From the NCBI GenBank assembly GCA_963701955.1, contig OY969694.1, positions 1,426,001 through 1,490,000 on the forward strand: 64,000 nucleotides of DNA, read 5' to 3'. Position 1 is the stretch's first letter, and each line of letters opens with the position of its first letter. Below the pieces are notes generated by a model. That model was not told the origin of the DNA, did not search any database, and saw nothing but the letters and a program-made list of their open reading frames with translations. This stretch comes from Bog-473 sp963701955. GTDB taxonomy: Bacteria; Actinomycetota; Acidimicrobiia; Acidimicrobiales; RAAP-2. Made by a program: the position numbers and the translations under genes. Shown in pieces: positions 38,112 to 45,953 of this stretch.

Positions 38112-38806
38112 CAGGAGATTGTGACGTCCACCACTCCCTGGGACGTGCTCGCGATCTGCGAGAAGCCTCCCGGCGACATGTCGACCACCCGGGGGTACCC
38201 CGCCGCCTCGCGGTCGTCGACCGTGCACCGGGTTGACGCTCCCGTGGCGTTGTTCACCACCGTGAGAACGGTCCCGAACGCCAGGGTCGGGCTCGCACAC
38301 CCCCCGGGGACCGCCCCCGAGTACCACGTCGCCTCGCCGACCTCGTGATTGGCGGCTGCCGCCACCGGAACGGTCGTCGTGGGTGGTGGCGGTGGCGGTG
38401 GCGTCGTTGTCGTCGTGGGCGCCGGACGCGCCACGGTGGTCGTCGTGGTCGGCGTCAACCGGGCCGCCACCTGGGATGTCGTGAGTGGCGGAGGAGGCGC
38501 AACGGTCGTGCTCGGCGCTGGCGGGGCCGTGGTCGTCGTGGTCGGTGCCTGGTATGCCACCAGGTGCGAGTGCAGCTTGACGCCGCCGGCACCCGTCGTC
38601 GTCCCAGCCGCCGACGCGCCACGGCCATGATGATCATCTGCGCCGAGCGCGGCCTGACCGCGCGCCGCGGTGCGTGCGTGGTCGACCGTCGCAGACGTGC
38701 TCTGCAACAACAGGAGAGGCGCGCCGAGGACGACGCCGCAAATGGCAGCGGCGACGCCGAGGCGCCTCCCCCCAGTGCTCTGGTTCCTCAGGGCTCCACC
38801 CTTCAT
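38108..38806 (-). CDS. Secreted RlpA-like double-psi beta-barrel protein
   Basis: 232 residues: a hydrophobic N-terminal segment (LGVAAAICGVVLGAPLLLLQ), a long low-complexity linker of Thr, Pro and Ala repeats (roughly residues 85-150), and a C-terminal DPBB domain (GEATWYSGAVPGGCASPTLA, FGTVLTVVNNATG, CTVDDREAAGYPRVVDMSPG) as in RlpA, which in other bacteria binds or cuts denuded glycan strands. In M. tuberculosis the equivalent place holds the resuscitation factor gene rpfB, whose Rpf domain is absent here. It lies downstream of tatD with a 247-base leader. The start at ATG 38806 is the only good one, although a stretch GGGTGGAG just inside suggests a possible shorter form. Confidence 0.82.
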   Translation of the reverse strand: MKGGALRNQSTGGRRLGVAAAICGVVLGAPLLLLQSTSATVDHARTAARGQAALGADDHHGRGASAAGTTTGAGGVKLHSHLVAYQAPTTTTTAPPAPSTTVAPPPPLTTSQVAARLTPTTTTTVARPAPTTTTTPPPPPPPTTTVPVAAAANHEVGEATWYSGAVPGGCASPTLAFGTVLTVVNNATGASTRCTVDDREAAGYPRVVDMSPGGFSQIASTSQGVVDVTISW

Positions 38807-39053
38807 CTGAAGACGCAGTGCACCCGCGCCGACACACGGGTGGGCGAGGGGTTTTGGGAGACCCTAGAGAAGCGAATGCAACTCGTGCAAACCAGAAATG
38901 AGTCCGGGCCTTTTCCGGAGCTCTTTTCCCAGGTCACCGCCGCCATAGGCGCGCGTATTCACGAGAAAGTCCAGGTCAAGTGCAGAATTTAGCCAGATTC
39001 AAACTGAAAAACCCTGGTCAGAAGGTTGTCCGATTCCGGTGAACACCAGAAAC
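38807..39053. other. Long A+T-richer leader before the RlpA-like gene
   Basis: 247 bases with no gene, visibly richer in A+T than the surrounding DNA and containing TTGACC near 38975. It may hold a promoter and perhaps a regulatory RNA for the cell-wall gene; cell-wall hydrolase leaders in actinobacteria sometimes carry c-di-AMP riboswitches. I could not match the ydaO consensus by eye, so none is claimed. Confidence 0.35.
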
Positions 39054-39881
39054 TCAACCCCCGGTGCAAAACACTGTGGCCGCGGTGACGGCCGAGCGAT
39101 CTCTGATCTCTTCGACTCCCAGACCCTTGACCGCAGCGATGGCCTGGCCCACCAATGGGAGGAACGCCGGCTGATTGACCCGCCCTCGGTGCGGCACCGG
39201 AGCGAGGAACGGCGCATCGGTCTCGATCAGCATGCGCTCCAGCGGGCACCGCGCCACGGCAGCGCGCACGTCGTCTGCGTTCTTGAACGTCACGATGCCG
39301 CTGAACGACACGCAGAGACCGGCGCCGAGGCATCTGTCGAGCTCCTCGGGACCGCCGGTGAAGCAGTGCAGCACGGTACGGGGCGGAACGCCCTCGGCCG
39401 CCAGGATGTCGAACAGGTCAGCCCAGGCGTCACGTGCGTGGATCACGAGCGCCAGATCGTGATCGTGAGCAAGCGCGATCTGCGCGGCGAACGCGTCACG
39501 CTGAACCGATCGCGGGGAGTGCTCGTAGTGGTAGTCCAGCCCGCACTCGCCCACCGCCACCACGGTGCCGTCGTCGGCGTGGCGTTCGCTCGCCAACAGG
39601 TCCGCGATCTCGTCGACCCCGTCATTCGCGTCGTGCGGGTGCAGGCCGATGGACGCCCATGCCCGGGGCGTCGAGCCGGCGGAGCGGACGGCGCGGGCCA
39701 ATGCCACCGCCTGACGCGAGGTTGCCGCTCCGGTGCCGACGCAGACCAGCTGGTCCACGCCCGCTTCGGCCGCGCGGGCGAGGACGGAACCGAGGTCGGC
39801 GTCGGGTCCGCTCGTCGCGTCCGCACCCAGATACGACTCCTGGACGTGGCAGTGCGAGTCGAACCACCCTCCCGCGCCCAC
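39054..39881 (-). CDS. TatD family metal-dependent hydrolase (DNase)
   Basis: 275 residues of an amidohydrolase-type TIM barrel. WFDSHCHVQES carries the HxH metal site, ASIGLHPHDAND the second His, VAVGECGLDYHYEHSP the metal-binding Glu, RDAFAAQIALAHDHDLALVI HARDAW, PPRTVLHCFTGGPEEL and LIETDAPFLAPVPHRGRVNQ the last Asp. Family members are 3'-5' DNases with a role in repair, but the TatD group also includes deacylases. The GTG at 39881 lies two bases after the metG stop, the usual actinobacterial metG-tatD pair. Confidence 0.9.
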   Translation of the reverse strand: MGAGGWFDSHCHVQESYLGADATSGPDADLGSVLARAAEAGVDQLVCVGTGAATSRQAVALARAVRSAGSTPRAWASIGLHPHDANDGVDEIADLLASERHADDGTVVAVGECGLDYHYEHSPRSVQRDAFAAQIALAHDHDLALVIHARDAWADLFDILAAEGVPPRTVLHCFTGGPEELDRCLGAGLCVSFSGIVTFKNADDVRAAVARCPLERMLIETDAPFLAPVPHRGRVNQPAFLPLVGQAIAAVKGLGVEEIRDRSAVTAATVFCTGG

Positions 39882-39883
39882 GC

Positions 39884-41437
39884 TCAGCCCTTTCGTCGCG
39901 GGAAGAGCGGATCCCCCTTGACCACGGGGCTGCCCCCGGCGTACCCGCCCCAGGCGGCGTCGCCGGGCAGCCGGGCCGCCGAGGGGTCGCCCGGGAGCCC
40001 GATGCGGCGCCACACCTCGGCCGCCGTCGACGGCATGGCCGGGGCAACGAGGATCCCCACGATCCGCAACACCTCGAGAGCGTCCCCCAGCACCGCTTGC
40101 ACGGCCGCACCGGGTTCCATCTTCCAGGGCTCGGTCGCTTCGAGCTCCGCGTTGGCCGACCCGATGAGCCGCCACGTCTCCTCGAGCGCCTCGTGCGGCG
40201 CCCAACGGCTCCAGGCATCGGTGGCCGCGGCCAGCGCGCTCGAGGCCACGGCCGCCAGGGTGCTCCCCTGGTCGCATGCCGGACCGACACCGCCGCACTT
40301 GGAGTGGACCACGGTCGTGACCCTCGACACCAGGTTGCCCAGGTTGTTGGCCAGGTCTGCGTTGTAGCGCGACACGATCCCCTCGAAGGAGAAATCTCCG
40401 TCACCGCCGAGTGGCACCTCCCTCAGCAGGTGGTAACGCAGAGGGTCGACCCCGATGTCGTCCGCCAGGGCGAGGGGCGACACGTCGGTGACCCGCAGTG
40501 GTCGACCGCCCGGGCCATCGCCGGCGTCGGCCGCGGCGATCATCGACTTGCCGAGCTTCTGGCCGCCCATGAGCAGGTAGCCGTGCACGAAGATCTCCGC
40601 CGGCGGCTCGATCCCGGCGGCGAGGCACATCGCCGGCCACCACACGCAGTGGAACTTCAAGATGTCCTTGCCGATGAGGTGGTGGGCCGCTCCCCAGCGC
40701 CGGGCGAACGTCTCGGGGTCGCGGCCGTACCCGGCCACGGTCAGGTAGTTGATCAGCGCGTCGTACCACACGTAGAAGACGTGTCCGCTGTCCCACGGGA
40801 CCGGGACGCCCCAGGTGAACGACGTCCTGGTGATGGAGACGTCACGCAACCCGCCACGGATGAATCCCAGAGCCTCGTTGCGCTTCGAGACGGGACGGAC
40901 GAAATCGGGATGCCGCTCGTAGTAGTCGAGGAGAGGCTGCTCGAACGCGCCGAGTCGGAAGAAGTAGTTGTCCTCCTGCATCTCGACGACAGGGCGCCCG
41001 TGCACGGGGCAGTTCCCCTCCACCAGCTGGTCCTCTGTGTAGTAGTCCTCACACGCGACGCAGTAGAGGCCCGAGTACTGACCCAGCTCGATGAACCCGT
41101 TGTCGTAGATCCGCTGCAGGAACTCCTGCACGACGGCGTAATGGCGGGGCTCGGTGGTCCGTATGAAGTCGTCGTTGGAGATCTCGAGCCGCTGCCACGC
41201 CTCGGCGAAGCGCGCCGAGGTCCGGTCCGTCCATTCCTTCGGGGTCGTCCCGTTGGCCTCGGCGGCCTCGACGATCTTGGCGCCGTGCTCGTCGGTGCCC
41301 GTCATGAACCACACGTCATCGCCCAGCAGACGGTGCCAGCGCGCCAGCGCGTCGGCGTTCACCGTGGTGTAGGCCGTGCCGACGTGTGGCGCGTCGTTGA
41401 CGTAGTAGATCGGCGTGGTCAGGTAGTAGGGCGGCAC
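39884..41437 (-). CDS. metG: Methionine-tRNA ligase
   Basis: 517 residues. Attaches methionine to tRNA-Met and initiator tRNA. PYYLTTPIYYVNDAPHVGTA contains the class I HIGH-like motif (HVGTAY), FMTGTDEHGAKIVEAAEANG is the methionine-binding region, and GGQKLGKSMIAA contains KMSKS as KLGKS, a conservative form. VACEDYYTEDQLVEGNCPVH holds the knuckle with two Cys, so zinc is likely. The C-terminal tRNA-binding fold ends at 39884 with no appended EMAP domain, so this is the short form. The GTG at 41437 follows a TACGCT hexamer by 7 bases. Confidence 0.95.
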   Translation of the reverse strand: MPPYYLTTPIYYVNDAPHVGTAYTTVNADALARWHRLLGDDVWFMTGTDEHGAKIVEAAEANGTTPKEWTDRTSARFAEAWQRLEISNDDFIRTTEPRHYAVVQEFLQRIYDNGFIELGQYSGLYCVACEDYYTEDQLVEGNCPVHGRPVVEMQEDNYFFRLGAFEQPLLDYYERHPDFVRPVSKRNEALGFIRGGLRDVSITRTSFTWGVPVPWDSGHVFYVWYDALINYLTVAGYGRDPETFARRWGAAHHLIGKDILKFHCVWWPAMCLAAGIEPPAEIFVHGYLLMGGQKLGKSMIAAADAGDGPGGRPLRVTDVSPLALADDIGVDPLRYHLLREVPLGGDGDFSFEGIVSRYNADLANNLGNLVSRVTTVVHSKCGGVGPACDQGSTLAAVASSALAAATDAWSRWAPHEALEETWRLIGSANAELEATEPWKMEPGAAVQAVLGDALEVLRIVGILVAPAMPSTAAEVWRRIGLPGDPSAARLPGDAAWGGYAGGSPVVKGDPLFPRRKG

Positions 41438-41444
41438 CGCCGGT

Positions 41445-41450
41445 AGCGTA
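41445..41450 (-). promoter_or_regulatory. -10 element (TACGCT) for metG
   Basis: On the minus strand TACGCT ends 7 bases before the GTG at 41437, a leaderless arrangement that fixes the metG start and marks the head of the metG-tatD operon. Confidence 0.5.
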
Positions 41451-41522
41451 CCGGCGCCCCCGGGGGCACCCCGGCACTCCCCATCCGACCGTGGCGCCCT
41501 GAGCATGGCGCTCAGGGTCGGC

Positions 41523-42425
41523 TCAATCGGGCCCGGTCGGCTCCCCCGCAGACCCGTCCCCGACGCCACGCACGCGCAGCGCGGTCTCGTAGCCGCGTCG
41601 CCGCGACACGCCCAACGAGGCGGCCACGCGGTCAGCGACCTGCCGCGGTCCCGCGCCCGGATCGTCACGCCACACCGCGCGCACGGCGGCCTCGACGTCG
41701 ACGTCGAGAGCAGGCTCGGGCGGCGGCGCGCCGCCCACCACGAGCACCACCTCGCCGCGCACCTGGCGGGAGGCAAAGGCAGCCGCCGCGTCGGCCAGCG
41801 AGCCGCGCCAGACCTCCTCGTGGACCTTGGTCAGCTCCCGCACCACGGCCGCCGGCCGGTCGGGGTCCGCCTCGGCGAGTTGGGCCAGGGTGGCGGCGAC
41901 CCGCCCCGGTGCCTCGAGCACGACGGTGGTCCGGTCGTCGGTCATCAGCGCAGCCAGTCGCCGCGTCCGTTCGCCGCCCTTCCGGGGCAGGAACCCTTCG
42001 ACGCTGAAACGGTCGGTCGGGAGCCCGCTGATCACCAGCGCGCCCAGCACCGACGAGGGCCCCGGTACGGCGGTGACCGTCTCACCCGCGGCGGCCAGCC
42101 GCGCCGCCAGCCAGGACCCCGGGTCCGAGATGCCGGGGGTGCCGGCATCGCTGACCACCGCCACCACCGCTCCGCCGGCCACCGCGGCGGCCACGCGGTC
42201 GAACCGCGCCCGCTCGTTGTGCCCGTGCAGCGACAGGAGGCGATCACCACGGGCGCCGCCGGCGGGTACGCCGACCGCGGCGAGCAGGGCGCGGGTGCGG
42301 CGGGTGTCCTCGCAGCAGATCACGTCGGCCGTCGCCAACACCTCCCGGGCGCGGGGCGAGAGGTCACCGAGGTTCCCGATCGGCGTGGCCACCAGCACGA
42401 GTCGGCCCTCTCCGGCCGCCGTCAA
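41523..42425 (-). CDS. rsmI: 16S rRNA (cytidine1402-2'-O)-methyltransferase
   Basis: 300 residues of the SAM-dependent tetrapyrrole-methylase fold. LVATPIGNLGDLSPRAREVL and CEDTRRTRALLAAVGVP are the RsmI signature, LLSLHGHNERARF and VSDAGTPGISDPGSWLAARL bind SAM, and TAVPGPSSVLGALVISGLPT completes the core. It methylates the ribose of C1402 in the decoding centre. The TTG at 42425 overlaps the DUF192 stop (TTGA), so a rare start is well supported by coupling. A C-terminal extra of about 60 residues is often present in actinobacteria. Confidence 0.93.
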   Translation of the reverse strand: MTAAGEGRLVLVATPIGNLGDLSPRAREVLATADVICCEDTRRTRALLAAVGVPAGGARGDRLLSLHGHNERARFDRVAAAVAGGAVVAVVSDAGTPGISDPGSWLAARLAAAGETVTAVPGPSSVLGALVISGLPTDRFSVEGFLPRKGGERTRRLAALMTDDRTTVVLEAPGRVAATLAQLAEADPDRPAAVVRELTKVHEEVWRGSLADAAAAFASRQVRGEVVLVVGGAPPPEPALDVDVEAAVRAVWRDDPGAGPRQVADRVAASLGVSRRRGYETALRVRGVGDGSAGEPTGPD

Positions 42426-42781
42426 GACGGGGGGCCCGCTCCGTCGGCCGCCTCACGCACTTCGAGATGGTCCCCCACGCGCACGCCCCAGCGCTCGAGC
42501 GCCCCGGCCTGGGTCTCCACCGCGCTCCGGGCGGCCCGCCCGCCCACGGCGAGGCGCCAGGGCTTGAGCCGGGTCACGCGGACCACCGTACGGTCGTCGG
42601 AGAGGAACGCCACGTCGAGGGGTGACTTCATGCCGAGGGTGTGCACCGCCCGGACCCCCTCCACGTGGAGCGCCCCTTCCCAGCCGGGGCGTCTCCGCAG
42701 CGCGCTTCGTTCGGCCGCCGATTCGGTCATTTCGAGCGCGCACACGACGTCACCGTCGCGCAGCAGCCATCCGGCCCGCAT
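42422..42781 (-). CDS. DUF192 family protein
   Basis: 119 residues with the DUF192 core: WEGALHVEGVRAVHTLGMKS, LDVAFLSDDRTVVRVTRLKP WRLAVGGR and ARSAVETQAGALERWGVRVG. DUF192 proteins are small beta-rich proteins of unknown function. Most are exported, but no signal peptide is seen here. Its stop overlaps the rsmI start (TTGA); it appears to share the operon. It diverges from bL37. Confidence 0.85.
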   Translation of the reverse strand: MRAGWLLRDGDVVCALEMTESAAERSALRRRPGWEGALHVEGVRAVHTLGMKSPLDVAFLSDDRTVVRVTRLKPWRLAVGGRAARSAVETQAGALERWGVRVGDHLEVREAADGAGPPS

Positions 42782-42812
42782 GTGCCCGAGGCTACCGTCG
42801 CCAACGAGGCAC

Positions 42813-42818
42813 TATGCT
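42813..42818 (+). promoter_or_regulatory. -10 element (TATGCT) for bL37
   Basis: TATGCT ends 9 bases before the GTG at 42828 and lies in the 46-base gap between the divergent DUF192 and bL37 genes. Confidence 0.4.
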
Positions 42819-42827
42819 CTCTTCTCC

Positions 42828-42911
42828 GTGTCGAAGCGAACCGTGAAACGCAAGCTCAGAACGAAGAAGAAGGCCAACCACGGCAAGAAGCCGAACTGCG
42901 GCCGGGGCTGA
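42828..42911 (+). CDS. 50S ribosomal protein bL37
   Basis: 27 residues: VSKRTVKRKLRTKKKANHGK then KPNCGRG. The KKxANHGKxPN ending is the mark of bL37, a small basic protein of the actinobacterial large subunit first seen in mycobacterial ribosome structures. This one has three extra residues (CGRG instead of ending near PN). GTG is used as start; an out-of-frame ATG lies at 42814. The gene is too short for routine detection. A CCCC...GGGG hairpin-like stretch lies just after its stop, before the converging phosphodiesterase. Confidence 0.88.
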   Translation: MSKRTVKRKLRTKKKANHGKKPNCGRG

Positions 42912-42950
42912 CCCTCCGGGATCGGTCCCCCACAAAGGGGCCACGTCGCC

Positions 42951-43823
42951 CTACGTCGGGCTCCAGGCCACTCCCCGACCCGCCAGCACGCCACAGAGCG
43001 TCGTCGGGAGGTCCGAGATGATGCCGTCCACGCCCAGATCCACCAGGCGCTCCATGGACTCGCCGTCGTTGACCGTCCACACGTGGACCGCCTTGCCCGC
43101 CCGGTGCGCCGCAGCGACGAAGGCCGCGTCGACCACCACCAGATCGCCCTGGCGCTCGGGTACCTGGTAGGCGACGGCGGTCGACTCGGGCATCTCCCCG
43201 CCGGCCTGCACCGCCCTCCACGCCTCGGCGGTGGCCAGGGTCCCAGCCGACGTCGGCACCTTCGGTGCATACCGGTGGAACGCGTCGAGCGCGGGGTCCA
43301 AGAACGAGGCCACGATCACGTCGTCGGTGCGGCCGAACTCCGCGAGCAGCGTGGCCAGCGCGTGCTCGTAGGGCTCCACCATCGGGGCCGTCTGCTTGAT
43401 GTCGAAGTTGAGCACCACGTCGGGAAAGCGCTCGAGCACCTGGCGCACCGTGGCGATGCCGAAGCTGGGGTCCTCCCGAGCGCGGCCGCGCAGCGGGTAC
43501 TCGCCCGGCGGCCGGTCCGGCGTGACGTCGGCGCCGGGAATCCACCAGTGGGAGAAATCCATGGCGCGCAGCTCGGCGAGCGTGTGCGAGGCGATGGCGC
43601 CCGACGCGGCAGTGGTGCGGTCGACCGTGGCGTCATGGCAGACCACGAGCTCACGGTCGGCGGTGGCGTGCACGTCCAGCTCGATCCCCGTCGCCCCCGC
43701 TGCGAGCGCGTGCTCCATCGCGTGGAGCGTCGAGGACGGGGCCTCCCAGGCGCCACCTTGGTGCGCGTAGGCGAGCACTCGTCGTTCCAACCAGACGGAG
43801 GCCTCGGTCACCGCTCCTGCCAT
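42951..43823 (-). CDS. Glycerophosphodiester phosphodiesterase
   Basis: 290 residues of the GDPD TIM barrel, which hydrolyses glycerophosphodiesters to glycerol-3-phosphate and alcohols. AYAHQGGAWEAPSSTLHAME stands at the catalytic-His and Glu block (normally HRG...EN-T; here HQG...SST, so two positions are unusual), GATGIELDVHATADRELVV CHDATVDRTT gives the metal-binding Glu, Asp and the second His. VWTVNDGESMERLVDLGVDG is the C-terminal strand. The ATG at 43823 has AGGA five bases before it; a GTG further in is also possible. It converges with bL37. Confidence 0.85.
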   Translation of the reverse strand: MAGAVTEASVWLERRVLAYAHQGGAWEAPSSTLHAMEHALAAGATGIELDVHATADRELVVCHDATVDRTTAASGAIASHTLAELRAMDFSHWWIPGADVTPDRPPGEYPLRGRAREDPSFGIATVRQVLERFPDVVLNFDIKQTAPMVEPYEHALATLLAEFGRTDDVIVASFLDPALDAFHRYAPKVPTSAGTLATAEAWRAVQAGGEMPESTAVAYQVPERQGDLVVVDAAFVAAAHRAGKAVHVWTVNDGESMERLVDLGVDGIISDLPTTLCGVLAGRGVAWSPT

Positions 43824-43936
43824 CGGTCCTGCACCGCCCACCACCCCGATCCCCTCACCGAAGCCGACCGTAACAGCCGCCCTGACGCCCGTGGTGGTCC
43901 CCGACGGGGCGCGGTCGGCACCCCTGCAGCGGGGCC

Positions 43937-43942
43937 TATCCT
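43937..43942 (+). promoter_or_regulatory. -10 element (TATCCT) for the 224-codon gene
   Basis: TATCCT ends 8 bases before the GTG at 43951, supporting that start over an upstream in-frame ATG at 43891. Confidence 0.45.
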
Positions 43943-43950
43943 CGTGCTGC

Positions 43951-44622
43951 GTGCTGGATCACCTTCTCGTCGACGTCATCGGTGGCATCCGGGCCTCCTT
44001 CGATCGAGCCCTCTTGCAGCGCCAGGCGGTGGAGGAGCGCTTCCAGGTCGACGTCTTCCTGGGCGACGTGTCGTGGGAGACGTCCTACAGCCTCCCCGGC
44101 GAGGAGCAACCACCCCGCGTGCGAGCCGACCTCTCGGTGGACTGGCCGACGTGGAGCCAGGCCTCCTACCGCAGCTGGTCCATCGGAGAGCCGCCGGACG
44201 AGCTCCCCGAGGTCGTGATCGAGGTCGCGCTGCGGGTGCAGCGGATGGCCGAGCCGCCCGACACCGAGAAGGTGATGGCCGCGCTGCCGGCGACCGGGCC
44301 CGCCGGGGACCCGATGGACCTGGTGCGCACCGCCACCACGATCGAGCAGGTCCACACCGCCACCGACGGGGCTGACGACATGGAGGCCGACTGGGGCGGC
44401 CCCGCCTCGGCGGCGGCGCCGTCCGATGCGGGCCCCCGGTCCGTGCGCTGGGCCGTCGAGGCCACCTACGAGGGCTCCCTCCGCTTCACCGACGCGCAGC
44501 TCGAGGATCCCTCGACGCTCAAGCCCACGTTCGATGCGCTCACCCGCTGGATCGCCTCGACGCTGATCACCCTGGCGGACCTGCCCTTCACGTTCCTGCC
44601 GCCCGGGGAGGACGACGACTGA
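43951..44622 (+). CDS. Conserved hypothetical protein, cytoplasmic
   Basis: 223 residues, no signal peptide or membrane helix. The N-terminus LLVDVIGGIRASFDRALLQR is followed by a beta-rich region with many Trp residues (VSWETSYSLP, VDWPTWSQASYRSWSIGEPP), an Ala/Gly-rich linker and a C-terminal helix (PTFDALTRWIASTLITLADL). I do not recognise the family. It is the first gene of a three-gene unit with SCO1 and a secreted-repeat lipoprotein, starting leaderless, and the SCO1 gene begins about 30 bases downstream of its stop. A link with copper or redox chemistry is possible from context only. Confidence 0.6.
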   Translation: MLDHLLVDVIGGIRASFDRALLQRQAVEERFQVDVFLGDVSWETSYSLPGEEQPPRVRADLSVDWPTWSQASYRSWSIGEPPDELPEVVIEVALRVQRMAEPPDTEKVMAALPATGPAGDPMDLVRTATTIEQVHTATDGADDMEADWGGPASAAAPSDAGPRSVRWAVEATYEGSLRFTDAQLEDPSTLKPTFDALTRWIASTLITLADLPFTFLPPGEDDD

Positions 44623-44654
44623 GGAGCCTTCGCCTCCGACGGGTCGCCACCGTC

Positions 44655-45386
44655 GTGCTCCTGGTGTCGCTGGCCGGAGTCGCCGTCGCGGCCTGCGGCG
44701 GCTCGGCGCCGGGCCCACCGCCGGCCAGCCAGGGAACGGTGGTGGACAGCCCCACACCCGAGCGCGTGGCGCTGCTCGACCAGGCCGGCCGCCCGGTCTC
44801 GCTGGCGGCCGAACGTGGGCGGATCGTGGTGCTCGCACCCTTCCTCTCGTTGTGCCAGGACGAGTGCCCGCTGATCACGGGCGCCTTCATCGCACTCCAG
44901 CGCGATCTGCGCGACGCCGGTCTGGCCAACCGGGTGGTCTTCGTGGAGGCCACGGTGGACCCCGGCCGCGACAGCGTGGCTCGCCTGGCCGCCTACCGGA
45001 GGGAGTTCGGCGCCGACTGGGAGCTGTGGACCGGCCCGCCTGCGGCCGTCGCCGCCTTCTGGAAGCCCTTTCACATCGAGTACGGCACGGTCCCCGAAGG
45101 GCAGCCGGACAAGACGGACTGGTGGACCGGGGCGCCGCTGACCTACGACGTCCAGCACACCGACGGCTATATCCTGATCGATCCGCAAGGCCGCGAGCGC
45201 TTCGTCGACCCGATCGCCCCTGACATGCGCGGTCGGCTCGACCCCAAGCTGACGTCGCTGCTCGACGACGGGGGGGTCCACGACCTCAACGACCCACAGT
45301 CCCAGGGCCCGACCTGGACCATCGCCGACGCGCTCGGCGCCATCGGGTGGCTGCTCGGCACTTCGGTTCCCGCGTCGGGCTCGTGA
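44655..45386 (+). CDS. SCO1/SenC family copper/redox lipoprotein
   Basis: About 243 residues. The signal peptide ends VAVAACGGS, a lipobox with Cys for lipidation. The thioredoxin-like domain contains LSLCQDECPLITG, the CxxxC copper-binding pair, and YDVQHTDGYILIDPQGRERF with the conserved His. SCO1 proteins deliver copper to cytochrome c oxidase CuA or act as thiol/disulfide reductases outside the membrane. In-frame upstream codons from a CTG at 44619 (RSLRLRRVATVV) would supply the positively charged n-region a signal peptide needs, so the true start may be 44619, overlapping the previous stop. The next gene overlaps its stop by four bases. Confidence 0.88.
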   Translation: MLLVSLAGVAVAACGGSAPGPPPASQGTVVDSPTPERVALLDQAGRPVSLAAERGRIVVLAPFLSLCQDECPLITGAFIALQRDLRDAGLANRVVFVEATVDPGRDSVARLAAYRREFGADWELWTGPPAAVAAFWKPFHIEYGTVPEGQPDKTDWWTGAPLTYDVQHTDGYILIDPQGRERFVDPIAPDMRGRLDPKLTSLLDDGGVHDLNDPQSQGPTWTIADALGAIGWLLGTSVPASGS

Positions 45387-45916
45387 AGTGCGTCGGGGGC
45401 CGCAGGTCTGGACGGCTGCGCCGCACCACCGTCGCCGTCCCCGCAGCACTCGTCGGGATCGCCCTGTCGGTGGTCGCCTGCGGCAATGCCGGTGTGACGA
45501 CGCTCACCGCGCCTCCGACCACCGACCCCTCCCTCACGCTCACGCTCCAGCGCTCCCCCGTCGGGCCGATTCTGGCCACCGGGGGCGGCGACACGCTCTA
45601 CGACTTCGTCCCCGACACGGCGACCCGCAGCGCCTGCATCGACGACGGCTGCGTCTTCGGTTGGCCCCCCCTGGTGCGATCCGGTCCGATCCGACTCGGC
45701 AAGGGCCTCGACCCCGCGCTGGTGGGCACCTTGAGACGGCCTGACGGATCGACCCAGATCTCCTACGGCGGCCATCCGCTCTACACCTACGACCTCGATG
45801 TCTCGCCCGGCGTGGTCATGGGACAGGGCATCGACCAGGACGGGGGGCTGTGGTACGTCGTCAACGGCCAGGGGGATCAGGTCACGACCGGATTCTCGGT
45901 GACGCCGTCCACGTAG
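45383..45916 (+). CDS. Secreted-repeat lipoprotein (Lipoprotein_15-like)
   Basis: 177 residues. A basic n-region (RRSGRLRRTT), hydrophobic stretch and lipobox VVACGNAG suggest a lipoprotein. Two short repeat-like units follow: LYDFVPDTATRSACIDDGCV FGWPPLV and LYTYDLDVSPGVVMGQGIDQ DGGLWYVV. Lx-x(Y/F)D, two Cys and W(P/Y) are the pattern of Lipoprotein_15 'secreted repeat of unknown function' proteins. The GTG at 45383 overlaps the SCO1 stop (GTGA), so the two are translated together, an arrangement that suggests a shared redox or copper role at the cell surface. Confidence 0.82.
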   Translation: MKCVGGRRSGRLRRTTVAVPAALVGIALSVVACGNAGVTTLTAPPTTDPSLTLTLQRSPVGPILATGGGDTLYDFVPDTATRSACIDDGCVFGWPPLVRSGPIRLGKGLDPALVGTLRRPDGSTQISYGGHPLYTYDLDVSPGVVMGQGIDQDGGLWYVVNGQGDQVTTGFSVTPST

Positions 45917-45930
45917 GCCCCTGACGCGGC

Positions 45931-45949
45931 GACCCGTCCTCCTCGGGTC
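45931..45949. terminator. Hairpin between converging genes
   Basis: GACCCG and CGGGTC can form a six-base stem around a seven-base loop in the 37-base gap between the lipoprotein and ychF. There is no U-tract, so its role as terminator is a guess. Confidence 0.35.
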
Positions 45950-45953
45950 TCGC

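Noticed and set aside
38420..38560. Repeats in the RlpA-like gene as a DNA repeat array or CRISPR-like element
   Set aside because: They encode a Thr/Pro/Ala linker; spacing is irregular and no spacers are seen.
39434..41446. Long open frame on the plus strand opposite tatD and metG
   Set aside because: No motif or family similarity; explained by GC-skewed third positions of metG.
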